Positions 54,247-64,000 of a stretch of DNA of 64,000 nucleotides are shown here, piece after piece. The notes under the pieces were generated by a model. It searched no databases. It saw nothing but the letters and a program-made list of their open reading frames with translations, and was not told where the DNA came from. The stretch spans positions 16,763,258 to 16,827,257 of the forward strand of contig NC_063049.1 in assembly GCF_018812025.1 (NCBI RefSeq). The letters are read 5' to 3'. Source of the DNA: Megalobrama amblycephala. Lineage: Eukaryota; Chordata; Actinopteri; Cypriniformes; Xenocyprididae. Each line of letters begins with the position of its first letter. Within the stretch, counting starts at the first letter, position 1. Both the position numbers and the translations under genes were made by a program.

Positions 54247-55941
54247 GGCTGCGTTTACACTTGACCTGTATCTGGATGTTGTCCACGCATTGAAAAGACA
54301 AGTGTAAACGCGTTTGTGATTGGAATGTTATCCGATCAACGTGTCCTGGTTCGGAGGGAGTCGAGGACGCATTGTGATCGGATCTCAGTGTACTGTAAAC
54401 GCGATCCAGCTATCGTATCTACATTCAGAGGGCGACGTCATTTAAATTCCCGTCCAGTCTCTCCGCATGGCTGTCAGAAAATAATGGACAGACCCAGTTT
54501 TGACAAGAAATTAAACTTCTTTGAACTTTACAATAAAGGTCTATCTTTAAAACTGTTAATTTAGACTTACATGATAGGCTACCTTGTGTGTCATTTTTCA
54601 TTTTAATTGTGCAACATTATCTAAATGAGGTGATCGCGTATGTTTTTATTGTTTCAGTTTATTTCCAATATTGTACGCTTAACTTAACTTTAAACCTGGA
54701 TGATGTTACTTGTTTAACATGATAAACCCAGTTATTTTTCAACTCTGAAAGTATTTTTTCATTTAAAAAAATTTATTTGATCTAAGACTGGAGATTACAT
54801 CGGAAAGTAAAGTAGCCTAAGTGGGTGAAAGCAATAGGACACTGTTTAATTTGTATCGTCTTTACTCTTATCTGGTGTCATATATAGTCTACCCTTGTTT
54901 AGTTCTAATTAATGCTCTTTAATACAAAGAGTTCAGATTCTGCCATTACATATTACACAAACTTACGCACTAGCCTGACTACGTCAGACTTCCTACTTCC
55001 GCTCAATTTCATTTCGCTTCTGTACTCAGTCTGATACAGCGTCAGAGCTTTGTGTTTGCCACCGGTCTGGAAACAGCCGGGCCAATCAACGAACAGAGGG
55101 CGGGCTGAGAGCCGTGACGTAGATGCTAAGCGCCGAGTTTTACATTGTAGGTTAGAGAAATCGAAAACCGAAACGACCGCGGAAATGGGAAACGAGACAC
55201 GGGATGCAAACTTCGGGATGCATTAACTTCGCATAATCTGCAAAAGTCGTTTACAGCCATGTTCACTCCGGTATTTCGCTCACATCATCATGTGTTTACA
55301 ACAGGTTTACAGTGGAAGTTCAATCATAGATTTGAGTTCGATGCATGATGTCTGTGCTTCGATGCGGCTGTACAGGCGGATAACATACGTCATAACTAAA
55401 CGTATCTGATTGGCTTACGGGTAACCAATGATTTTAAACTTCAGACAAGCGTCCCCTAGCGAGAGAGAAAACACTTCTCTATTATGCCATTCCAGACTCT
55501 GTCTACGAAGCAAAGTGAAGTAGCAGAGTCTGGTATTACCAGGCTACTTACGCACTCCTTTCAATCATGAAATGCGTCGAGATATTTTTTTTTTCACCAT
55601 ACAAGATTAATGTTGGGAAACTTAAATTGGTAGATTAAGTTCTCTACTTGTGATCGATTGTACTTTTGTAGTATAAATCACAAAAATGTTGTGCTATGTG
55701 CACTGCATTGATAGAGGCTAAAGTGAAAGTTGTTTTACGCTATGAAGCTATTTGATGCGGCTGCCTTTCAAACACGCCTATTTAAATATTGTGCGGTTAA
55801 CAAAAATCCGATCATTTATGAAGATACAGAGGCCACTTAATGTGAACAAATATAAACTCGCTGTGTCCTGATTGGCTAATGATCTGATCTGCTTGATCGG
55901 ATCACGGTGATCACATATTAATGCCAAGTGTAAACGCAGCC
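54247..55941. mobile_element. Element with GGCTGCGTTTACACTTG ends, interrupted
   Basis: GGCTGCGTTTACACTTG at the left is the exact complement of CAAGTGTAAACGCAGCC at the right. GATCGGATCACGGTGATC near the right end and GTGATCGGATCTCAG near the left are family words. A further element is inserted at 54971. There is no ORF of note. Confidence 0.7.
54971..55546. mobile_element. Nested element with 9-bp target duplication
   Basis: The flanks CTTACGCAC are identical (54962-54970, 55547-55555). Ends TAGCCTG and CAGGCTA are short inverted repeats, extended loosely (CAGACT, AGTCTG). A 9-bp duplication fits Mutator-like elements, but the short ends leave the class open. It is 576 bp and non-coding. 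Confidence 0.75.
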
Positions 55942-55999
55942 ATAGATGTTGATCCAGGAACATGTCTTACTTGGCAAAATCACAGTGACCCTGGTAGGG

Positions 56000-56600
56000 A
56001 CTACAACAAGCTTCTTCCCGGGTTAGTGACATCACTAACCCTAAAATTTACATAAACCCTGCCCCTGAGAACATGCAACAAAGGGGTGAGGCCATGTTGG
56101 GCTGCTTTAGAGAAAGAGTTGTTGTAGTAGAGTGTTGTTACCTTGCCATCATTTTACGCCGGACTGCTTCACAAAAGAGGGTCAATTCAACGCTGGATTT
56201 GCACAAAAGATTAACGGCACATGCTAGTCGATGAGTTGAATCAACTCCACAGCAACTACATAAATTTATTCACTCACCATTCAGAAACGTCCAGTTGCAT
56301 TCTATAAGTTTGAACTTCTTCCTGAGTCTCTCCATCAGTGTCTGACTCTGGGTTGAACAATGTAAGGCTGAACACCTTTACTGACAATTGTCATTTTGGC
56401 TGCGTGAGATTCTCCAGCTTTGTTGTTGTTGAGCAACCGAAGCGTGAGCTGTTAAAGCTCCACCCTCTTTTGGAAAGCGTGCTGGGGGGAGCAGCTCATT
56501 TGCATTTAAAGGGAAACACACATTATGTTTGAAGTAGTTTTGATGATGACAATTGGCATTGCTGGAGAATCTTGCTGCGCATGCTTTTAGTCAAGAGTGC
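56000..56600. repeat. Unclassified repeat-like segment
   Basis: The phrases GAGGCCATGTTGGGCTGC, AGCTCCACCCTCTTTTGG and AGCTCATTTGCATTTAAAGG recur in fish genomes. The ends were not found. Confidence 0.35.
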
Positions 56601-56608
56601 ATCTTTAA

Positions 56609-57413
56609 CCTTTTGAGTGGTACGGTCCCACATATGGGATTTAGAACGTTCAGTGACGTCACATAACTGGCAGATTCAAACTGTGCTTTCGCGCTTTGGC
56701 TGCGAGACGGATGCGCTCAGTTCTTGTCATATATCACAGCTACATAATGTTTTTTTTTTTTTTTTTAAGGTTTCAGACATTTAAATACACATAAACACCA
56801 GTAAAACAATACATTTAGAGTTTATAAAATACACACTGATGTCAGACATCAGTGGAAGCAGCAATAACAATTCATTCAAATGTAATTTGCCAACATTTAT
56901 TCATATCAGACACACATAGTGGGCCTAAGTAACTATAAAGTTTACTCTATTATTCTTCCAGTTCACCAGCCACTTACTTGCATATATTTTGGGAGAAACT
57001 GATTAATTCATGCGCTGTAAATCTGACTGACGGGACTCTGTGAACTGTGGGGCAAAGATGGTGGTGCGTGCCCATCCCACGTTATAAAGATATCTTTATC
57101 TTTATCTTTATAAAGATAATTTATAAAGGTTTTTAAACGACAAAACACACTCACTTACACATATTTGAGAATCGGAATATCAAATAGTTGATGACTTGGT
57201 GAGCAAGTTTGTGAATATTTTAAATAAAAAAGGAAAAACAAAATAATAGTGATCCATCTGTCATAGAGTATTATTGTCGCTGCAGTGTGTTACGTGGCAA
57301 GCATGATGTGCCACCATGCAAACAATAAGTGCAACGTTCTAAAATAACGGTTGCCTTAAAAAAACTCACTCTGGGGGGTCTGTTAGAATATTTTAAACTC
57401 ATGCTTGAAAGGG
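56609..57413. mobile_element. piggyBac-like MITE, diverged
   Basis: TTAA lies at 56605-56608 and 57414-57417. The ends CCTTTTGAGTGG and (complement) CCCTTTCAAGCATGAG are loosely inverted. TTAA with CCC-type ends is the piggyBac pattern. It is non-coding. Confidence 0.45.
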
Positions 57414-57417
57414 TTAA

Positions 57418-59677
57418 AGAGTATCGTATGTTTGCTGAGAGTGACGAAAGGCTGTAAAGGTTGTGTGGAAAGCCTTTATATGGAGATGGTTTGGGGGTGT
57501 TTTATGCAAATGTCTAACCTTGAGGACACGGTCACGGTCATTTAGAATACTCCCAATTCATTAACATTAGAACTAGGTTAAGAACTAATTTATGTGCATG
57601 GACGTTTTGTGAATTAGGTGGAAATTTTTATTGAGAAGTTCTCCTGAGAGTGTAAATACAAATAATCCAAGCAAGTATTAGTGACACCAATTGTGTGATA
57701 TTTTTGGATGTTTAAATACTTTTTTCTATCCCAGCTTCATATATAGTATCAACTGTAAAAAATGCACTTTTAATAGTAAAAATACAACAGTAAAATCCTG
57801 TTAATTAGTTAACAGTAAGTGTCCTTACAATATAAAGTGAAAAAAATTAATAGATCTAACAGAACATCAATTTAACAAGCATAATTTTACAGTAAAATAC
57901 TGTTAAATTTACAGTTTTCGGAAGTGAAAAAGATTGTAATCTTATAATTTACAGTAAATTGATATTCCCAGAATTCCCTGTGTGAAAACTTCACATTTGA
58001 TTTTATTTATTTATTTATATAAATTTAAGTGAAATTCATAAAAAGTTGTCGCTACCATATTTTTTCATGGCAATCTTCTGGTAACCACAGCTTTTATTTT
58101 GGAACCATACATTTCAACCTAAAAAGCGCAATCACTGTGGCACTATCAGAACATTACTATGTACATCTAGACCAGCCTGACACAGCAAAATGTACAATGG
58201 CGTGAATTTGGCTATACACTATTTAAATGTGGTAGGTGAACGTAGAGAGTTCAAGAAATCAAAACTATAATAATTTCACCACTCCATTCAATGCTGGTAG
58301 CTCCACATTCACAAAACTTCACCTTTAAGATCACTTCATTATTAAATGATGGATGTCCACAAGGTGTGTAATCCCACCCTCTGTATGTTAATCACCACCG
58401 ATATTCAGTGCCAAAAGTGCCTGTTCCCGGATGCATACATGGGGCAGCACGGTGGAAATCTCTGTCTTTCCGTCTCATTAATTTTCCTTGCAAACAGAGA
58501 TCCGGCAGGTCCATGCCTCTTTAGTTCCATACATATTTAATGCCCTAGGAAAGAGGACGCAGAGGGCCGGATTCTGCTCCCTCTGCAGTTGCCATGGCTT
58601 AGGCAGTGAATAAAGCGCCCTTACAAAGTCACACTGTCGTGCTGTCAAGAGGGCAGCTTCTCGCCAAAATGTCATTATCTCCCCACTTGTGTGCAACAAT
58701 GTGCAGGCCACGAAGGTGAGGAGGCGAGCAAACACACAGGGAGAGGGAGAAGAAGTGGAAAAGATGCTTTGAAAAAAAGGGAAAAAGAGACAAAGAGAGA
58801 TATGATTGTTTTCCCCTGAAATATAATTTCACTTCAAGAAGTGCAGGGGTCATTAAACTGACATTCCCCAATTCAAAGACAAAGTGCAGTGCTTGTGCAA
58901 AGGTCACACGAACATAAGAACAGATTTGCAATTCAGATTGTGTTAAAAGGCTGCCAACTCCCCAGAATCAGATTTTTATATCATTAGGACGACGTGATTC
59001 TTCCAACAATTTTTACAGTCTGCATTCTTGTCGCTGATTAGCTGATGAAAAGGAGGAGGACAAAAGGAGATGAGTTGTGATTCACACACAGCTTACAATG
59101 CAAAAACACACACAAAACAAGGTATCAATTCCAGCCGTTCTCTGTGGACCAAGTATTTAGTATGTTGATTACATGTCTCCTTTTTAAACAGTGGAAGGAT
59201 TTTCAATGCATTCTTCTTAAATAAAAAGGGATTTTATGTACGCAGATCAGAGAAAATATTCTCTTCCAAGCAAATTAACCCTACTGTATCAAATTTAAAA
59301 TGCATATAAATTATCAACATGATCACAACTTTGCTTAAAAACCTGTTGTACACAATTTTCTACACGCCTTCTGCCATCTGATTGATAGTTTACACTTTTT
59401 TAGTATGATTCTAAAATGTCCTCTTTCAGGTCACTGTACACGTGTCTTTTTGCTGTGAAATGTTTACTGATTCTTATACTTTTATATTGTTAGTAATAAT
59501 TCAAGATGAACATTTACTAGACTGAAGCAACTTTTACTTGATTATCCATAGATAATTTTGTAAAAAATCATGTTAAAATGTGAGTATTAAATATGATACA
59601 TCAGGTTTATGAGGAATGTTTATTTGTACATCTCTCAATCATCATTGTAATATATTGCATATGTTTTGGCCACACAA
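57418..59677. other. AT-rich gap
   Basis: 57740-57990 has repeated ACAGTAAAAT and TTACAGTAAA words of an old dispersed repeat. 58530-58740 is GC-richer and single-copy in look. No gene is supported. Confidence 0.4.
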
Positions 59678-61066
59678 TACAACCCGAATTCCGGAAAAGT
59701 TGGGACGTTTTTTTTTATTTGAATAAAATGAAAACTAAAAGACTTTCAAATAACATGAGCCAATATTTTATTCACAATAGAACATAGATAACATAACATG
59801 TTTAAACTGAAGAATTTTACAATTTTATGCACAAAATGAGCTCATTTCAAATTTAATACCTGTTACAGGTCTCAAAAAAGTTGGCACAGGGGCAACAAAT
59901 GGCTGAAAAAACAAGAAATTTTGGAAAGATTCAGCTAGGAGAACATCTAGCAACTAATTAAGTTAATTGATATCAGGTCTGTAACATGATTAGCTATAAA
60001 AGGGATGTCTTAGAGAGGCAGAGTCTCTCAGAAGTAAAGATGGGCAGAGCTGTGAAAGAGTGCGTAAAAAGACTGTGGAATACTTTAAAAACAAAGTTCC
60101 TCAACATCAGATTGTAAAGGCTTTGCAAATCTCATCATCTACAGTGCATAACATCATCAAAAGATTCAGAGAAACTAGAGAAATCTCTGTGCATAAGGGA
60201 CAAGGCCGAAGACCTTTATTGGATACTCGTAGTCTTCTGGCGCTCAGACGACACTGCATCACTCATCGGCATGATTGTGTCAATGACATTACTAAATGGG
60301 CCCAGGAATACAATTTTGTGTTAAGAAAATCTGCCGTGCCATCTGCAGATGCCAACTAAAGCTCTATCATGCAAAAAGGAAGCCATATGTGAACATGGTC
60401 CAGAAGCGCCATTCTGTCCTGTGGGCCAAGGCTCATTTAAAATGGACTGTTTCAAAGTGGGAAAGTGTTCTATGGTCAGACGAGTCCATATTTGACATTC
60501 TTGTTGGAAATCACGGATGCCGTGTCCTCCGGGCTAAAGAGGAGGGAGACCTTCCAGTGTGTTATCAGCGTTCAGTTCAAAAGCCAGCATCTCTGATGGT
60601 ATGGGGGTGCATAAGTGCATACGGTATGGGCAGCTTGCATGTTTTGGAAGGCACTATGGGTTTTAGAGCAACATTAAACGAAAAATACATCAAAGACAAC
60701 CACAAACTCTTCAGCAGCTGAAAACCTATATCAGGCAAGAATGGGACCAAATTCCAACACCAAAACTCCAGAAACTCATAACCTTTATGCCCAGACGTCT
60801 TCACACTGTTTTGAAAAGAAGAGGAGATGCTACACAATGGTAAACATGCCCCCGTCCCAACTATTTAGAGACCTGTAGCAGGCATCAGATTTGAAATTAG
60901 CTCATTTTGTGTATAAAATTGTAAAAATTTCTCAGTTTAAACATTTGTTATGTTATCTATGTTCTATTTTGAATGAAATATTGGCTCATGTGATTTGAAA
61001 GTCTTTTAGTTTTCATTTTATTCAACTTTAAAAAAACATCCCAACTTTTCTGGAATTCGGGTTGTA
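59678..61066 (+). mobile_element. Tc1/mariner element with long inverted repeats
   Basis: It begins TA-CAACCCGAATTCCGGAAAAG and ends with the complement of that, AATTCGGGTTG-TA. The inverted ends extend for over 100 bp (through AACATAGATAACATAAC on the left). TA sits on both sides. The interior holds one broken transposase gene. The copy cannot supply its own enzyme, but its ends look usable. Confidence 0.85.
60040..60843 (+). pseudogene. Tc1-like transposase, frameshifted and internally deleted
   Basis: The likely start ATG is at 60040, but that frame stops after about 25 codons. The family sequence continues in a second frame from about 60060 (helix-turn-helix KALQISSSTVHNIIKRF, then GQGRRP). 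It shifts again near 60300, gives WSDESIFD with the first catalytic Asp and MVWGCIS, and stops at 60721. A third frame from about 60700 carries the C-terminal end (RQEWDQIPTPKLQKLI to the stop at 60841-60843). The stretch with the second and third catalytic acidic residues is deleted near 60690-60700. It is non-functional. Confidence 0.85.
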
Positions 61067-64000
61067 AAAACGACAGTGTTTTGGTCATAAAAATCTGAAT
61101 TTTATCTTTCTTTTTGACCATATCATTATCGGAAACTACATCACATTTCACATGTTTGCTCAGTTTGATGCGTTTTTTTCCCCTCCTCAAGTAAAAAAAA
61201 ACAACAACAACAAAAAAAAAAAACAGATATTCAAACTTTTGTCTAGGTTGTATAAATTTTCAAAAAAACGTTCCATTAAAAAAGAGGTTTTTGACTATTA
61301 TTCCATTTGTCAGGCTTTACAGGGTTAACAAATTCAAGTCTCTTCTAAAGTTGACCTGAGACTGACCCTCTCAAAAAACCTGCTCATGTTCAAAGGAGGA
61401 CACCTGGGCCCCTTCGTATCCACTAGCAGCTGTCAATCAACATCAGTCAATCAGAATCATTCTAACCGACAAAAAGCCTTGCAGGAACAAGACTGTCTCT
61501 ACTAAGCGTTCTTGTGAAATAGTAGTCTTGTTTAGCCAGACGTTTGACTAACAGCATAAGATCCGGTACACATTGCAGAGTATTCTGGCCAAGAACCACC
61601 CACTTACACATGAACAGACTGTATGATTGACATATAAAGTGACCAATCACAGTTTGTTTTGTTTATACCTCCTTGTAAAGGGCATATTTATTACACTATA
61701 ATAATAATTATAGATAATTGGTTAATAATGGTTCCACAGAAAACACTATAAAAATAATGGGAAAGGTGTATAGACTCTTATCAGAGTTTCTGTCCATTCT
61801 AGAGTAATAAGTACAAATTATTTCACAGCTATAAGGAAAATGAAGTAATGTATACAGGGTATTTCTGATCATGAATATCTAGTTACCTTGTAAATGTGAC
61901 TTTTTGAAGGTGAAATGATTAAAAAAAAAACACATATGGATGATGCTTAAAGCTAGCCAATCAGATTAGAGCTTGGTAGTTTTGTGTGCAGTATGCATCA
62001 CATGGTCAGTGAACGGACTGTGGGCGGCCCATGCAGCCTGAGGCTGAAACTAGGGAAGAGGTAACAAAATACAAATTTGTTTTCCCTCTCAAACATGCAT
62101 GCACACACATTTAGACAGATGGAGGATTATGAATCTATTTCTTTCAGAGAGTTCCTGTTCTGTCTTAGGTTCTTTACCGCATGGATTTTGGACTGGGATA
62201 TGGAAGAGTAATTTTGGGTAGTGTCTAAACAATCTATGGATTAATATGGATTATGCATTGGATTTGTCTGCCATCTGAAGTAGTGTAAATAATTGGTGAG
62301 AGCTGTAATATGCAATTTGAGCATAGTCCATACTAATGCTTCAGGGCTTTTTTTTTTTTCGCATTTAACCTTCAATATCTAAATCTAAGACATGATAAAT
62401 TAATATATTCTATTCAGTGAAGTATTTATTAAACAAATTTCTTGTTTAAAAAGTTCTTGTTCTGCCTTCCTCAATTCAGTAACACCAGTGGATGATCATC
62501 ATCATCATTGTTTAATGCCAATGTTATGCTGTATCAATGAAGGCTGCCACTTAATACTTGAGTTAATTCAGTATTACTTTTTTATACAGTAAAACCAATA
62601 AGGTCTCAAGGATAGTCCATATAATCAATCTCATGTGCACAAAAACAGCCTTTAGCTGTGACTATGTTCACAATATAACACGGCCTTTAAATTACTGTAA
62701 TTGACTATTTATTTTAGCATCCAAAACACTGCAAATTGTATTCATCAAAATAGTACTAATTCTGTAATGTTCAGGCACGAAAAACATGTTTAAAAATGTT
62801 AAACAGCATTGCAGCACCTAGACGTAAATACAACTTGAATTAAATATTTTAGACTGTTACTAGGGAGAAAATGGGTTTAAAATAAGAATTGTTTTTGTTC
62901 TGCATTTCCAGGTGTGATTGTGTCTTATTCATTACTATGTACTTGTTTCAGAACCACGGACAGGGACCAAGCCACTCTCGCCTGTAAACCTGAGCAAATC
63001 TAAAAATTCATAAATAAAGAATGCAAAGAAAGAGAGAATAGCGAGAGAAAAAAAAAAAAAAAAAAGCAGGAAGAGAGAGATGCAACAATCTGCTGCACAC
63101 TCACTGAAACAGTGTGTAATGTACTTTCCAAAGTGTCCTTCAGTAGGTTTGGCAGAACATTTTACCCTTGTTTCCTCAACCCACAGCACAGGAAATATGA
63201 ACTCAAACATCTTGATATCGCTAATTGTTTGAGAATGACATGCTTCATATGCCCTTCTTTGCTGCTCTATTAAGAGCAACAGTCCTATTTCATGCATATG
63301 CAACAGCAAAGTTATTCAACGCCATGACTGAAGTGGAAGAGGAAAAACACCTGAACAATGACTAGAACAGAATAGCCTTCCGGGGATTACACAGAAAAAT
63401 CACTGCTGCGCTATTAACGTTATTGAAATTCCATAAAGCACTGCACCATCTCACTCTCCCTCACACACAATCTTTGTGTTGTTCTTTATCTTTGCAGATT
63501 GCAGGAAACCTAAAACCATAAATCTCTGACTGTTTCAAATGAGAGGACATGCCCTCAGCTTTGTCCTTCCATACTGAGGTAATTACCTACTATGAGTGCA
63601 ACCCCTGTGGACACAAACCTCTTAAACAAACCTAAGACAGTTTACTGGTTTAAGGTGGTCTCTTTTTTTTTTGCCTGGCTTGCTGGATAGTGCCCTAAAC
63701 CAGGCCAAATTCAGAAAGGCTCTAACCAGTTTAACTACATTTCTTATTAGCCAACCAGTTTTGTTGATTAAGCTAGTATTGACGCTCACTAAAACGTTTT
63801 CCATGATAATATTGCAAAAACACTAACACACAAAATCACTTAAGGTACCAAAAGGAATCACTGCAACATGTACCATGTTATTCTTTGAAATATCATGGTA
63901 TTTGCATGCTATTCCAAGGTAAATGAATATGATAGTCATTACTCACATTGGCCTGTTTAAACTAGTGCTGTCACGTGTGCACACTCACAATAACTGGCTG
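61067..64000. other. AT-rich gap to the window end
   Basis: No gene is supported. It has A-runs near 61193-61222 and 63048-63065, a CATCATCAT run near 62498, and AACCATGGTAC-like words near 63840-63905. Short minus-strand frames at 62935-63309 contain a long Phe run caused by an A-run and have no family pattern. Confidence 0.45.

Larger units (their letters stand above)
52749..55993. mobile_element. Large element with AGGGTCAC-type ends, interrupted
   Basis: The left end (to 52796) and right end (from 55943) are inverted repeats of about 48 bp sharing ATTTTGCCAA and TAAGACATGTTCCTGGATCA. Two other elements, at 52845 and 54247, fill most of the interior. Its own sequence amounts to roughly 340 bp. 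Confidence 0.65.

Overview
The window looks like a repeat-dense, gene-poor stretch of a teleost nuclear chromosome. The repeat families (a DANA-type SINE, tRNA-derived SINEs, a DIRS element, Tc1-like elements and many TTAA-flanked miniature transposons) point to a cyprinid fish. I found no host protein-coding exon, rRNA gene or intact tRNA gene that I can defend. The only recognisable protein-coding sequence belongs to transposable elements. The organism call is inference from repeat content.

Layout. 1-2614 is the 3' part of a DIRS-type retrotransposon: RNase H tail, an overlapping tyrosine recombinase ORF, and terminal/internal complementary repeats. 2.6-10.4 kb holds a minisatellite, a truncated Tc1-like transposase gene, a TTAA-flanked MITE and SINE remnants. 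10.85-11.2 kb is a GC-rich single-copy-looking block with a PBX-MEIS type site. 11.9-13.0 kb is a GC-rich degenerate repeat block. 15.4-19.1 kb holds several MITEs and a miniature LTR element whose repeats carry a tRNA-Gly(CCC)-like sequence. 20.3-23.1 kb has an 800-bp palindromic element next to a four-deep nest of insertions. 24.1-26.4 kb is a three-deep nest. 29.8-30.6 kb is a fold-back with arms of about 345 bp. 33-43 kb has more MITEs, including ones with clean 8-bp or TAA target duplications. 45.1-46.4 kb is an internally deleted LTR element with a SINE in its 3' LTR. 52.7-57.4 kb is a second large nest. 59.7-61.1 kb is a Tc1-like element with matching ends but a deleted catalytic core.

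How the parts relate. The elements are layered, so target-site duplications and interrupted outer copies give a relative order of insertion. Most mobile units here are non-autonomous (MITEs, TRIM-like LTR elements, fold-backs, SINEs) and would depend on enzymes encoded elsewhere. Gaps between elements are AT-rich and look single-copy. A few have the look of conserved non-coding DNA, which only comparison with other genomes can test.
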